Source: Halocatena salina
GTDB taxonomy: Archaea > Halobacteriota > Halobacteria > Halobacteriales > Haloarculaceae
NCBI RefSeq assembly: GCF_023115355.1
Contig: NZ_CP096023.1
Coordinates: forward strand, 108,316-172,315
Direction of reading: 5' to 3'
Length of the DNA: 64,000 bases
The notes beneath the pieces were generated by a model, which worked only from the letters and a program-made list of their open reading frames with translations, had not been told where the DNA came from and searched no databases. Position 1 is the first letter of the stretch. Each line of letters opens with the position of its first letter. Of the stretch, positions 9,538 through 18,889 are shown piece by piece. The position numbers were made by a program, and so were the translations under genes.

Positions 9538-10238
9538 CCCAGTACCTCCGGAACGACGTGATCACGGACGAATCCCCGGTCAACATCAACGAAGTGCTGG
9601 AGTCGGGGATCGTTTCCGCGACTGAACGACTCACTCCGTTCAAGCGTTTTACTGAGTAGCTTCGATGGGATGTCGTAGGCGTTTTCGAGCAAGAATTTGT
9701 TCAGGATGAACTGCTCTGGGTCTGCCTCTTCGGCTCGAAACTCACCGGTTTGGTTGATACCCATCCGAAACGATGGACGGTTGGGAAGCGGATCCTCACT
9801 CCAGACGGTAAACTCGAACGTCGATCCCGGAGAAAGACCGAGATAGTTGCGAATGGTTTGCCAGCCCGCACCGGCTGCTTCAAGGATTTCCGGCACGGAT
9901 TTTTTCCCATTCACACGATCCGCAATCTCTGGATCGTTCGTCGTGAAATGGCGCTCTGACCGGTAATCGCTGCTTCTGAACGTTCGTTCTCTGGCGTCGA
10001 CGGTGAGGGGGCGCATATCCGTCACGAACACCGGCAGTTCCCGAAGGTGATCGTACGACGGAGACGTGGCCTCCGATCCCAAGAGTGCATACCGTTTTTC
10101 GAGACCAAAGTAACGATATCCCAGCGCGTGCATGAGTGCCGTCGCGGAGAGGATTGGTTGCGTTCGGATCGAACGCCCCTCTGCACTTGAGTAGAACAGC
10201 GGAGCGTACAATGTAGCTCGATACGTCTGTTCAATCAT
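9534..10238 (-). CDS. csc1: Csc1 (Cas5d-like) subunit, type I-D
   Basis: RAMP-fold Cascade subunit that binds the crRNA 5' handle. Assignment rests on operon position between csc2 and cas3' and on the N-terminal pattern MIEQTYRATLYAPLFYSSAE, followed by ILSATALMHALGYRYFGLEK, typical of Csc1. I chose the ATG at 10238, which overlaps the csc2 stop by 8 nt; the open frame extends to 10370, but that part is antisense-like sequence inside csc2. The product has 234 residues, normal for the family. Confidence 0.88.
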   Translation of the reverse strand: MIEQTYRATLYAPLFYSSAEGRSIRTQPILSATALMHALGYRYFGLEKRYALLGSEATSPSYDHLRELPVFVTDMRPLTVDARERTFRSSDYRSERHFTTNDPEIADRVNGKKSVPEILEAAGAGWQTIRNYLGLSPGSTFEFTVWSEDPLPNRPSFRMGINQTGEFRAEEADPEQFILNKFLLENAYDIPSKLLSKTLERSESFSRGNDPRLQHFVDVDRGFVRDHVVPEVLG

Positions 10239-11178
10239 CGTCGTCGAAGAAGGCTTTTGCAGCCCTTGTGAGCGAATCGAATTCCTCACGGAGTACCTCA
10301 TCAGCGTCGGCAGCTTCTCGGGATGCAACTTCTTCGAGCCGATCGTACCAGTCGGGGAACGGTTCTGCACCCTCTAAGTCACCGTAGACCTCCCAATCAG
10401 AGCGGCGTGCATCGTCGATATACGCATTCAAGCTGGTTTCGATCTGCGTCTCAGTGTCAGCGTCGGTATACTCCATCAGGAGTTCGCCCGTTGACAGTGA
10501 CGTGTCGTGTTCCCCAAGAATGAGTCCCACAATCGAGTTCCTCACGTTTCGCCCTGTCCGCGTCTCTTTCGCCCCGTACCGACCGGTGTTGAGGAGATTG
10601 TGAAGAACGTAGAGCAACATTGGACCAGTCCCCGCTTCGAGCGTGATGAAGTGGACGAGGGAGTTCCCTGGTTGGACTTTGACGAATTCGAACAAGGCTT
10701 CCGACTGGTCGTTTTCCTCGTTGCGCATCGTCCCAGACTCATACACTGCATTCCGAGTCTCCTTATTCATCAGATCGTACTCGTCCGTGGTGTAGGTGTA
10801 TCCCTCGATCACACGGGATTTGATGGCGAAGTCCTGATCACCAGTCCCTGCGAGACCGTACGTGATGGTCCCGACGTTGAGTGACTCGTCAAGTGTCGCT
10901 GGCTCGTTGTACGTGTACTCTTCAGCCACGAGATCGTCATCGAGTGACCGCAGGAGATCTAACCCCGTCAGTCGCTCTTTGCTAGTGAACTTCTCGCCGT
11001 TGACCTGCGCGTGGAGTTTTCCATCGAATTTTTGCGTCTCCGAACGATTCGTCTTCGAGTTCCGGAACAGGGTTGGTTCGGTAATCTCTCGCTTTACCAC
11101 CAGCGTAATGGATGGTTTTTCGCAGCGGTAGATGTCGAACGAGTCAACAAGGCCGATGTCTGGGTATGTGAGTGTCAT
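10231..11178 (-). CDS. csc2: Csc2 (Cas7) backbone subunit, type I-D
   Basis: Cas7-family subunit that polymerises along the crRNA spacer to form the Cascade backbone. It is recognised by operon position, by length (315 residues) and by the pattern IKSRVIEGYTYTTDEYDLMN and GTGPMLLYVLHNLLNTGRYG, which is characteristic of Csc2. The ATG at 11178 lies 16 nt after the cas10d stop; a GTG at 11214 would overlap cas10d by 20 nt and adds 12 non-conserved-looking residues. No Shine-Dalgarno decides between them. The C-terminus is strongly acidic (EEFDSLTRAAKAFFDDDD). Confidence 0.9.
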   Translation of the reverse strand: MTLTYPDIGLVDSFDIYRCEKPSITLVVKREITEPTLFRNSKTNRSETQKFDGKLHAQVNGEKFTSKERLTGLDLLRSLDDDLVAEEYTYNEPATLDESLNVGTITYGLAGTGDQDFAIKSRVIEGYTYTTDEYDLMNKETRNAVYESGTMRNEENDQSEALFEFVKVQPGNSLVHFITLEAGTGPMLLYVLHNLLNTGRYGAKETRTGRNVRNSIVGLILGEHDTSLSTGELLMEYTDADTETQIETSLNAYIDDARRSDWEVYGDLEGAEPFPDWYDRLEEVASREAADADEVLREEFDSLTRAAKAFFDDDD

Positions 11179-11194
11179 TGGTGTCTGCTTGGTG

Positions 11195-13648
11195 TTAGTC
11201 GTCGGATGCGTCACTGTTAATTTCGGTGAGACACTGTTCGTAGGCGTAGCGATAGGCGTTGACTAGGGCATTCTCCCAGTCAGAGAGCTTTTTCAGCTCG
11301 TACAGGTCATTCGCACGGAGATACGACCGGATCGCTTCGACGAACGCTTGGGCTTCGTCGGTGGTTGCATATCCAGCGTAATCCTCTCGATCTGCGGCGT
11401 CGTACACCTGTGCTTCAACGTAAGAGAGCGTGGCGTCTTCGTCCAGGCCCTGACTTTTCGCGCTGAGGAACGCCTCGATCGCCTCTCTGAACACCTTCGT
11501 CTTCTTGTATTTGCTATCATACTGTACGCCGAATAAGTCGATGCCCCGCTGGGCGACTGTTTTCATATCCATGAATTGTTGAGTGTGGTACGATTCGATG
11601 TAGTCCCTGAGCTCGTCTCGCCATATTGCCCGCTCGTCGTTGGAGAGGGCAAAATCAGTCAACTCGTGGAACGTGTCTTGTTCCAGTTGGAGGTACGGAT
11701 TGTTCATCCCGGCCTGCTGGCCGATAATGCTGATGAGTCGGCATAATTCGAGAGTGCGTTGGAGGTGTGACTCCTCGTAATTCTCCTCACGCTCGATGAA
11801 CGCCGGCAGCGGCCCAAACCGGTCTGCCTCATCGAGATGCAACAGTTCCTGTTCTCGGATCGGATCTTCATCGAGGAACGCTGCATTCGAGCTCGCAAAC
11901 CGAGTGAATGGCCGACCCAATACGACCTTCATCCCGGTTGATTGTGCAGCCTCTAACAGTTGGCGGACGACGACCATCCGGTGGTTTTTGTCTGCCATCG
12001 ACGGATGGCCGCCAAACCGGAAGGGTTGCACGTAGTACTGTGGTCCGACGAGACTAGTTGTTACCTCCGTGTCGCCGAGATCGGGGATCTGGCCCTGTTG
12101 GAGGCCAATTCGGTCACTTCGAAGGCGAATATCCCCGACGAAGTCATCGAAGTAATAGTACGCCACGTCGACCTTGGAATTGAGTCCCACCCCGTGGCGA
12201 TCACACAGATCCGCCAAAAGTGCGTATTCTAAATTACACACTTCACAAATCTGTTTAAATTCACCATGGGGCTCAACTCGCCGAGAGAACTCGTACGACC
12301 GGTATACGGTCGAATGGCCCTTCTGGTAGCTGGTATCGGTCTGCCCACCGCACAGGAAACACATCTGCTCTTTTCCTGGAAGCTCAGCCACGGATAGAGG
12401 GTCGAAAAACCGATCAACAGCAGTACCGATCGCGTCGTTTTCCGGCTCGAGATCTGCATGGAGTTCGGGGCGAATTGCAGCTGCGAACTCCGCAAGGAAC
12501 GATCGATGCTCATCGAAATGCCGAATCAGATAGGCGATGAAGTGAATTTTGACCTTCTGTGGCCCCTCTCGCTCACGAATTCTATCGTAGGCCTCTTGGA
12601 TAGCGTCGTCGTCGAACTCCGATTGGCCGTCGATATAGATCGCCTTCGCAAGGATCGGGAAGTACTCATCAAACGCTTCGGGAATCCATTCGAACCCTTC
12701 AACGCCAGCGGTTCCATCGTGGAGGAGTTCACGAAACGTCTGTGCGATAATCTCCTCTTTGAGTGTTGGATCGAGGGCGAACTCAGCTAGAATATCGTAA
12801 TCGAAGGAGTTCCAGTTCAGTTTACACGAGAACGAATAGCGGTCGCTTTCGATGAGCTGCTCGCTCAATCTCGCGTGTACGTGCTTTTGGATCGTATCCC
12901 GATCAATTGACTCGCCCAGATAGAGAATTGTCTCGTCAGTGCTTCCGACGACGACGCCGTATTCGTCTTCGCCAGCTTCACCCGAGATGACTTCCTTGGT
13001 GGCACCGAGTAGCTCGTCGTTAAGAATGGGCTGTTCGATCGCGTGACAGTCGAAGCGGTGGACAGTATCCGTGTCAAACTTCTTCTGTAGCGCCGAGTGT
13101 CCCGCTTTGACACCATCGCGGAGAATGGCAGACGCGATCTGATCACCTGCACGGCAGTATCGTTCGAGACCAACGAAATCGGTTGGGGTGCCCCGCGTCT
13201 CTCGGCTGTCTTCGTTCACCTCGGTATGTTGCACGAGATAGTGGAGATCGTCGCGATAGCCCGAGCCAAGGAAGTCCTCAATGCCGAAATCATCACCATT
13301 CGAGAAATAGGCCTCGAACGCTTCACCTGTGTTGCCGTCTGTTTCGACATCGTAGGCTTCACGGACGTATTTGTTGGTATCGTGCAGCGCCAGTGCTGCG
13401 GCGAGCACTTTGATATCTTCTTCGAGCGTTTCGATGTCGTGGCCATTACTGACTGCCGTGTACACGAACGTATTCACACCGATCGTGATTGCGTTGATAA
13501 GGTGGGCAGCCAATGACGTGGTCTCATCGGGTGCGGTTTTAGCGTCATACGCACCAGCGTGTTCGATGATGTTTTCGATCAGTGGTGATTCTATGATGTA
13601 GCGGTGAGCATACCGTGCTGCGCTTGCTGGTGAATCTGCGAAGTTCAT
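11195..13648 (-). CDS. cas10d: Cas10d (Csc3) large subunit with HD nuclease
   Basis: Large subunit and nuclease of the type I-D effector, the signature gene of the subtype. Starting at the ATG at 13648 (overlapping the cas6 stop as ATGA) it has 817 residues. The HD region is seen as His49 (LAAHLINA) and His89-Asp90 (ALALHDTNKY). A central zinc finger has Cys430, Cys433 (MCFLCGG), Cys468 and Cys471 (QICEVCN). Cas10 polymerase active-site GGDD is not seen, as usual for Cas10d. The open frame upstream of 13648 to 13783 lies inside cas6 and was rejected. The HD domain here compensates for its absence in the helicase. Confidence 0.95.
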   Translation of the reverse strand: MNFADSPASAARYAHRYIIESPLIENIIEHAGAYDAKTAPDETTSLAAHLINAITIGVNTFVYTAVSNGHDIETLEEDIKVLAAALALHDTNKYVREAYDVETDGNTGEAFEAYFSNGDDFGIEDFLGSGYRDDLHYLVQHTEVNEDSRETRGTPTDFVGLERYCRAGDQIASAILRDGVKAGHSALQKKFDTDTVHRFDCHAIEQPILNDELLGATKEVISGEAGEDEYGVVVGSTDETILYLGESIDRDTIQKHVHARLSEQLIESDRYSFSCKLNWNSFDYDILAEFALDPTLKEEIIAQTFRELLHDGTAGVEGFEWIPEAFDEYFPILAKAIYIDGQSEFDDDAIQEAYDRIREREGPQKVKIHFIAYLIRHFDEHRSFLAEFAAAIRPELHADLEPENDAIGTAVDRFFDPLSVAELPGKEQMCFLCGGQTDTSYQKGHSTVYRSYEFSRRVEPHGEFKQICEVCNLEYALLADLCDRHGVGLNSKVDVAYYYFDDFVGDIRLRSDRIGLQQGQIPDLGDTEVTTSLVGPQYYVQPFRFGGHPSMADKNHRMVVVRQLLEAAQSTGMKVVLGRPFTRFASSNAAFLDEDPIREQELLHLDEADRFGPLPAFIEREENYEESHLQRTLELCRLISIIGQQAGMNNPYLQLEQDTFHELTDFALSNDERAIWRDELRDYIESYHTQQFMDMKTVAQRGIDLFGVQYDSKYKKTKVFREAIEAFLSAKSQGLDEDATLSYVEAQVYDAADREDYAGYATTDEAQAFVEAIRSYLRANDLYELKKLSDWENALVNAYRYAYEQCLTEINSDASDD

Positions 13649-14493
13649 TGACCAACCTCCACAGCGACAGCACCACACCCACGCGCGACGAAGCCACCGA
13701 CGCCCCCGAATTCGCCAAACAGCGCGAGCGCTGTCACCGCCGTCCGAACCGCCTCGCTCGCGCCCTTGAACTTGTAGGTGCACTGCCCGGAGAAGCCCTG
13801 ACGTTGGATGGGCCGACCGTCTTCGCCACGGTTCACGAGGACGCTGTGGGAGTCGAGCGACCGGAAGTCGGGCTTCTCGATGAGGTTTTCCTCGAAGTCC
13901 GCTCGGGTCAGGCCCAGTTCCAGTTCGTCGGCCTGTTCGGTCGGCACCGTCTTGTTCCAGCGACGCAGCAGCGAGCGGAACGTGCTCGCTCGATGAGGGA
14001 ACATCGTGGTGATCTCAGCCGTTTCCCGAATACACGTCGGCGTCCGGAACGTCAGTTCGAGCTCGACATTCGGCGGAGCCTGCTCAACCAGTTCAGCTGC
14101 ATCGGCTAGCAGTTCCTCGTGCGTCGCGTTCATGCTCGCGAAGTTCCGCACGTGGAAGCTGCCGCGATCAAGGTCCAACGAGTCACCACTGAACACGAAC
14201 GCGTCCGCGAGCGCTTCGAACACGTCTTGATCACGCGGATCGGTGACGCCGAGATCAAGCGTGTAGGTCTGGTCCGTGATCGTCCGTTGGTGATGCTTTC
14301 GCTCACTGTTCGCGAACGGTCCCACCAACCCACTGTTGTGGAGACTCCCGAGGGGGGCGTCGTGGAGCCGCTCGCTCACTCCCGCGGAAACGTCTCCGAG
14401 CGCCGAAAGCAGCGCTCCGTACACCTGATAGCCGTTCCATGTCGGCACAGCGAACGCACCCTCTGGCTCAAGTGTCAATGTAATCTGTCGCAT
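13645..14493 (-). CDS. cas6: Cas6 crRNA endoribonuclease, type I-D
   Basis: First gene of the I-D operon; it would cut precursor crRNA inside the 37-nt repeat to leave an 8-nt 5' handle. Its 282 residues show two RAMP-like halves, starting MRQITLTLEPEGAFAVPTWN. The C-terminal glycine-rich segment QCTYKFKGASEAV with FGEFGGVGGFVARGCG fits the Cas6 G-loop. The ATG at 14493 follows a 295-bp region shared with the divergent csa3. The family assignment relies partly on position and on the glycine-rich end. Confidence 0.88.
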   Translation of the reverse strand: MRQITLTLEPEGAFAVPTWNGYQVYGALLSALGDVSAGVSERLHDAPLGSLHNSGLVGPFANSERKHHQRTITDQTYTLDLGVTDPRDQDVFEALADAFVFSGDSLDLDRGSFHVRNFASMNATHEELLADAAELVEQAPPNVELELTFRTPTCIRETAEITTMFPHRASTFRSLLRRWNKTVPTEQADELELGLTRADFEENLIEKPDFRSLDSHSVLVNRGEDGRPIQRQGFSGQCTYKFKGASEAVRTAVTALALFGEFGGVGGFVARGCGAVAVEVGQ

Positions 14494-14788
14494 GGTGTCA
14501 CCTGAAGAGTCGGATTATTTCCGACGGGAATCGATCGACTGATGGCAGGAATTACGGCGCTATCCATTGCTGGAACCCTCCCTGACAGCTCGGGCTGATA
14601 ATCTCTGCCTGCTAGCCACAACTGTTATCCATCGGTGTTTCAATTTGTATCACACATCTCTGCATGGAGTATCACCCACTAAATCCTTTCGATATTCTGA
14701 GACGATCCAATGTATCTGAGATTCACGTCTTTGATCCCATTCTAATAGGACGGTGTTGTTTTATCGCTGCAGTTCGAGGAGCATGACA
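14494..14788. promoter_or_regulatory. divergent cas6 / csa3 promoter region
   Basis: This is the only non-coding stretch between the I-D cas operon and csa3, so it must hold both promoters and is the likely binding region of Csa3. It includes GTTTCAAT at 14637-14644, which equals the complement of the 8-nt I-D crRNA handle, but nothing else of the repeat is conserved there. Confidence 0.6.
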
Positions 14789-15433
14789 ATGCGAACATAT
14801 CTTTCTCCGATCGGCTACAATAGCACGAGTGTGACTCGGACGGTGTTGAGTCATGGAGTAGATAGGGATGATCAGATCGTTCTGATTCGGCCGACAGCGG
14901 AGACGGATACCAGTCGTGCAGACGAGGCGATCAACGATGTGCAGCGGCTGCTCGGGGAAGTCCAGCCGGAGATTGCGGTGACAACGGAACGGATTCCACA
15001 CGACGATTTTGAAACGGCTGTGGTCCGGTGTCAGGAGTTACTCCAGGCAGCTGGGGGCGCTGTGACGGTTAATCTGGGGGGTGGGGCGCGTGATATTCTG
15101 CTGCCGCTGATGACAGCTGTCCTCACAGAGATCCAGCAGATCGATAGCGTTCTCATTTTCAGCGATGTTGATGGCAAGGTCCGTGAATGGGAGCTGCCGA
15201 CCCTCAGCACTACCGTGTCCGACACTGTGTATGAGACTCTTACCGCCATCGCCGAGGTCGACGGAGAGATCTCGATACCGCAACTCACGGAGACCACTGG
15301 CCGTCCAAAGAGCACGGTGGCCCGGCATGTTGATCTTCTCGAACAGAACGATGCTGTCGCCGGGCGGCGCGAGGGGAAAACGAAGCGTGTGTCACTGACC
15401 CTGACAGGGCGACTGGTGGTGAACGGTGAGTGA
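14789..15433 (+). CDS. csa3: Csa3-like CARF-HTH regulator
   Basis: Putative transcriptional regulator of the I-D locus with an N-terminal CARF domain and a C-terminal winged helix. The CARF signature is NLGGGARDILLPLM (about residues 95-108), the ligand-binding loop for cyclic oligonucleotides in this family. The C-terminal part ISIPQLTETTGRPKSTVARH is a MarR-like helix-turn-helix. I chose the ATG at 14789 because GAGGA (14776-14780) lies 8 nt before it; the ATG at 14783 would be too close. It is divergent from the cas operon and lies just upstream of the array 2 leader, so control of both adaptation genes and array is plausible. Confidence 0.9.
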   Translation: MRTYLSPIGYNSTSVTRTVLSHGVDRDDQIVLIRPTAETDTSRADEAINDVQRLLGEVQPEIAVTTERIPHDDFETAVVRCQELLQAAGGAVTVNLGGGARDILLPLMTAVLTEIQQIDSVLIFSDVDGKVREWELPTLSTTVSDTVYETLTAIAEVDGEISIPQLTETTGRPKSTVARHVDLLEQNDAVAGRREGKTKRVSLTLTGRLVVNGE

Positions 15434-15604
15434 GGGGGTGAGTTGGGAGACGAACGTCCCGACTCCACTCTCGGAGTCACCCCCGGGAGGAGAAGCTACG
15501 TGGACCTTTATAAGGTCTGTGTACAGGGGGGGTCCACGAAGACGGGGCGATTGCTCACGGAATGAGAAACGTTTATACGCTCTATCGACGCATATTCACC
15601 CCCT
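15434..15604 (+). promoter_or_regulatory. leader of I-D array 2
   Basis: The last 105 bases match the array 1 leader in inverted orientation at most positions. The 8-bp inverted repeat CGTGGACC (15499-15506) / GGTCCACG (15531-15538) encloses CTTTATAAGG and a G-run. A second TATA-like box (TTTATA, 15572-15577) lies about 28 nt before the first repeat and probably drives the array. Confidence 0.87.
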
Positions 15605-16730
15605 GTCACAGTACCCTAGAAACCCAATACGGGATTGAAACAAGGCTCCAAAGAGGCGACCTCGAAGACTGATTACGTCACAGTACCCTAGAAACCCAAT
15701 ACGGGATTGAAACTCGATTGCTGTCACCTGTCCATCCGCCTCTCGATGAGTCACAGTACCCTAGAAACCCAATACGGGATTGAAACGAATTCAAAGCCAC
15801 CGACGACGAGCGCCGTGTGGCGATGTCACAGTACCCTAGAAACCCAATACGGGATTGAAACGATGCGTGCCTGGGAGTCCTCACTCGAAGTCATTGGGTC
15901 ACAGTACCCTAGAAACCCAATACGGGATTGAAACAGCGTTCCGTTCTCGATGAGGTCCCACAACGTTTGTCACAGTACCCTAGAAACCCAATACGGGATT
16001 GAAACACCGATTAAGCGGAGGTCCGAGCGCAGGAGGATGTGGTCACAGTACCCTAGAAACCCAATACGGGATTGAAACCGTAGCAGAAGACTTATCCTCC
16101 GATAGTCATATCGCAGTCACAGTACCCTAGAAACCCAATACGGGATTGAAACAAAGGTCGGTCGTGACGGCCTATACCCCGGATTTCGTCACAGTACCCT
16201 AGAAACCCAATACGGGATTGAAACCTGGCTCGGGACGTAGTTCGGCGGGAAGTTAGCGACAGTCACAGTACCCTAGAAACCCAATACGGGATTGAAACTT
16301 TCTTGTCCGTCTCGGTCCATTCGCTACGGTCGTCACAGTACCCTAGAAACCCAATACGGGATTGAAACAACCAGAGATCCTCTTTGAACCCGTCGTCAGC
16401 CCGTCACAGTACCCTAGAAACCCAATACGGGATTGAAACGCCAGCGAGTCGAGATCAATGCACTTCCACCGTCCGTCACAGTACCCTAGAAACCCAATAC
16501 GGGATTGAAACTGAACGAGGTCTTCCATTGATCTGAGAGCCCGTCTCGTCACAGTACCCTAGAAACCCAATACGGGATTGAAACGTCGATCCACCACCAT
16601 GCCGCGATCGCGCCGGAGAGTCACAGTACCCTAGAAACCCAATACGGGATTGAAACCCTGCTGTACCCGCGGCAACACATGAGGCGTACAAAGGTCACAG
16701 CACCCTAGAAACCCACTACGGAATTGAAAC
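15605..16730 (+). CRISPR. type I-D CRISPR array 2, 16 repeats
   Basis: Sixteen 37-nt repeats, transcribed rightward, each starting GTCACAGTACCCTAGAAACC and ending AATACGGGATTGAAAC. They start at 15605, 15677, 15750, 15825, 15899, 15969, 16042, 16116, 16188, 16262, 16332, 16403, 16475, 16548, 16620 and 16694. Spacers are 33-38 nt. The final repeat is degenerate (CAGCACC, CCCACTACGGAATT), as expected at the leader-distal end. All repeats except the last have the AATACGGG centre, so arrays 1 and 2 have been copied separately from their own first repeats. Confidence 0.98.
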
Positions 16731-16791
16731 GATATCAGTGTCGATGTACACGGGAGTTCCGGCTCGAACTCGGCAGCGTCCATCACAGCAC

Positions 16792-16821
16792 ATTACAGAC
16801 GAATCTTCGCCGGGTTGAAGC
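16792..16821 (+). repeat. solitary degenerate I-B-type repeat
   Basis: Thirty bases starting ATTACAG and ending CGGGTTGAAGC match the type I-B repeat at 22 of 30 positions, with the last 11 nt identical, including the handle GTTGAAGC. It lies 61 nt past the end of the type I-D array 2 and 7 nt from the 3' end of the small winged-helix ORF. The I-D repeat fits it much less well. Confidence 0.6.
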
Positions 16822-16828
16822 ACGTTCT

Positions 16829-17056
16829 TTATGGGCTATCGGTAATATGGAGGTCCCCATCGACGGCATACAGATACCCTTTCGAGAGCAACCGATCGAG
16901 GACGCTGTGGGCAACGGACGGCTCACAGTCGAGCTCTGCGAGTGCGGTGACGGCCACCGCTCGTGAAAAGCTGTCTGCAACCGGCTCGTAGTCTTCATAC
17001 AGTCGCTCAAGCGCGGCTTGTTCGGTGCGGCCAAGCGGCGTCTGCTGGTTCCGCAT
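16829..17056 (-). CDS. small winged-helix-like protein, copy 1
   Basis: A 75-residue protein of unknown role, read from the ATG at 17056 (MRNQQTPLGR). Predicted pattern is helix-helix-helix-wing (TEQAALERLY, AVAVTALAELD, VAHSVLDRLLSKGYLY, DGDLHITDS), resembling a minimal winged helix. A near-identical copy with its upstream DNA lies at 27,438-27,665; the shared DNA reaches about 60 nt upstream of the start in both. The upstream in-frame extension is also similar in the two copies, so a longer start cannot be excluded. Both copies end a few bases from a degenerate I-B-type repeat. A CRISPR-related role is inferred from position only. Confidence 0.6.
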   Translation of the reverse strand: MRNQQTPLGRTEQAALERLYEDYEPVADSFSRAVAVTALAELDCEPSVAHSVLDRLLSKGYLYAVDGDLHITDSP

Positions 17057-17377
17057 AGAGACGTAAACGGTCCCAATTACCGAGACTGTTCGGATACACG
17101 CCAGTATCGGCGACAACGAGACATCAAGGGGAGTTGCTCCGGGCTGTCGTCCCGTTCGTGGATCGCACGCCTGTTCAGTTCTCGGAGATCATCTCACAGA
17201 CCACGGAGCATATCGAGGGGCAGAGTCGTGTAGTACCCCATCGCATATCTCATTCAGATCACAGTGATACAACGCTGTTCGAAGAGCATCCTCCAGAGTG
17301 AGCGGCCTCGCACAAACAGTCCGATCGTCGTCATATAGGTCGGTGTGTTTTACTTACTAGAGACTGATATTCTAACC
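17057..17377. other. intergenic
   Basis: Upstream region of the small winged-helix gene and of the membrane-protein gene. The first 60 bases are duplicated near 27.38-27.44 kb. Nothing else recognised. Confidence 0.5.
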
Positions 17378-17719
17378 ATGGATTCGTCCTCCGACAACCG
17401 TTCGATTGATGTCTTGTTTCCAGTACTTCCGGTACAAATCGGGATATCTAAAGCCGAACAGGTCTTGTGTCATGACCAGGTGCCGATCGCGCAGCTTATC
17501 ATGATCGGATTGGGGCTGTTCTCGATGTATCTGATTGTGAAGTTCGTGCTCCGGCTGATGAAGGGGCTCGACAAAGCCGGAAGCATTCACGTCGATCGAG
17601 GCTATTTCACCCATCAAGTACAGGATAGCTTCTACTCGCTGGTGGCAGCCTTGCTGCCGGTAGTCGTTCCTGTGTTCCTGAACCTCGTTGGAATCAACGT
17701 CGTCGAGTGTTTATTGTGA
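17378..17719 (+). CDS. small membrane protein, two TM segments
   Basis: Not recognised. From the ATG at 17378 it has 113 residues: a hydrophilic start (MDSSSDNRSIDV), a first hydrophobic helix (LIMIGLGLFSMYLIVKFVL, about 40-60), a polar linker with KGLDKAG and HVDRGYF, and a second hydrophobic helix (LVAALLPVVVPVFLNLVGI, about 88-107). Small two-helix proteins are common on haloarchaeal plasmids and pleomorphic viruses, but nothing here ties it to one of them. A TATA-like TTTTACTTAC lies about 25-30 nt before the start. Confidence 0.55.
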   Translation: MDSSSDNRSIDVLFPVLPVQIGISKAEQVLCHDQVPIAQLIMIGLGLFSMYLIVKFVLRLMKGLDKAGSIHVDRGYFTHQVQDSFYSLVAALLPVVVPVFLNLVGINVVECLL

Positions 17720-18125
17720 GCAGCAGATTTCACGCTGAGCCGATCCCTACTCAAGCTTCGCATGGGCCTTCGATACATCAACTATCTGCTATACTTGTAC
17801 AGTCTGTTTTCTCAGATTAGATCGAAGGATAGGCTTCCGCTATTCGCCGAGTTGCTTCACTGTCCACTCTGATCGGTCTTCCCATTCCTCGATTACCCTT
17901 TCTGTCGGGTGTAGCTTTTCGATATCAGAATTACGAAGAAAGCGCTGTTTTGTGTGAATGGTGATTTTCCTTTTCTCTGATATAGAAGGAACTACTGTAC
18001 AATGCCGGCACGCAGAACGAGACGATTATACACGTTGAATTCTGATCACGAGTACAAGGTCCATCGAATAGCTGGAGTGGCCCATATAGATCTTTATCCG
18101 CTCGGGGATACGTCACGTAGTCAGG
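17720..18125. other. intergenic
   Basis: About 400 AT-richer bases. A minus-strand open frame over 17,931-18,281 is read as a shadow of the plus-strand ORF that follows. No RNA gene or repeat recognised. Confidence 0.4.
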
Positions 18126-18419
18126 TTGCTTCGTGGTGAGTACCACGTCACCTACACGCTTATGTTTGCTCCGCGAGGCGATGACGTCGATTATCCATTC
18201 CGCGCCGTCCCAGAGCATTTCGTTGACAAGATTGGGAAAGCACTTCTGTACCACGGCGTCCAAATGCGGCATGACGGTCACAAGACTGGGGAAAATCCCG
18301 CATACGAAATGACGAAATACGTTAGTGCTGAAGTTTCACCGAAGGAGGTTATCGATAAGGTGGATCAGTGTGTTATGGAGGCTACACAGCTAACTGACTT
18401 CACCGATGTTCTCGAGTGA
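18126..18419 (+). CDS. hypothetical protein, possibly truncated
   Basis: Ninety-seven codons with haloarchaeal-type composition (RGDDVDYPFRAVPEHFVDKI, then EVSPKEVIDKVDQCVMEATQ). No motif recognised. It starts with ATG, but neighbouring sequence on both sides is decayed, so it may be the remaining part of a larger gene. Confidence 0.4.
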   Translation: MLRGEYHVTYTLMFAPRGDDVDYPFRAVPEHFVDKIGKALLYHGVQMRHDGHKTGENPAYEMTKYVSAEVSPKEVIDKVDQCVMEATQLTDFTDVLE

Positions 18420-18662
18420 CCTGCTTCAGCCTGTCTTTTGCGGAGAGAGCCGTTCAAAGCGCTCAGTATCGTTTGAGACCACTCAGTAGAGCTTCGTCAA
18501 TTTCAGTTCGGTGTAGTCGATGTGATACAGGACGTCCTCCCTATTGCGACACCGCTGACGGAAGTCATCTCCCGAATCATACCTGTCCAAATGAGTTTTC
18601 ATAGTGAACTGTATGACCTCTTCATCGGCGTCGAGAAGTCTGCCATAATAGTTGTCCGACGG

Positions 18663-18818
18663 TTAGTCGCCATACAATTCCGCATACGTCTCGCGGGCTT
18701 GTTTGGCATCAGCAGCATCCGTGACGCTCCCGGAGATCCATATATCATCGAGAGAGTGGTAGTTATTGAAGTCCACTTCAACCCACGTCTGCAGTAATCG
18801 CTCAGGGACAAGTCTGTC
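18663..18818 (-). pseudogene. C-terminal gene fragment
   Basis: A minus-strand frame without a start codon reads VPERLLQTWVEVDFNNYHS, then DDIWISGSVTDAADAKQAR, ETYAELYGD and stop. The upstream frame is closed by TGA, so only the 3' end of a gene remains. Family unknown. Confidence 0.4.
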
Positions 18819-18889
18819 ACGCGTTCAGTGATTGGTGATGCACGTGGTGTCCGAGAACCAGGTTCGGGACAGTGACCGACGAGGAGGAG

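Noticed and set aside
14637..14644. GTTTCAAT in the cas6/csa3 intergenic region, complement of the I-D crRNA handle, as a possible I-D crRNA-like regulator
   Set aside because: Only the 8 nt of the handle match; the remaining 29 repeat positions do not, and no second repeat follows. Chance is likely.
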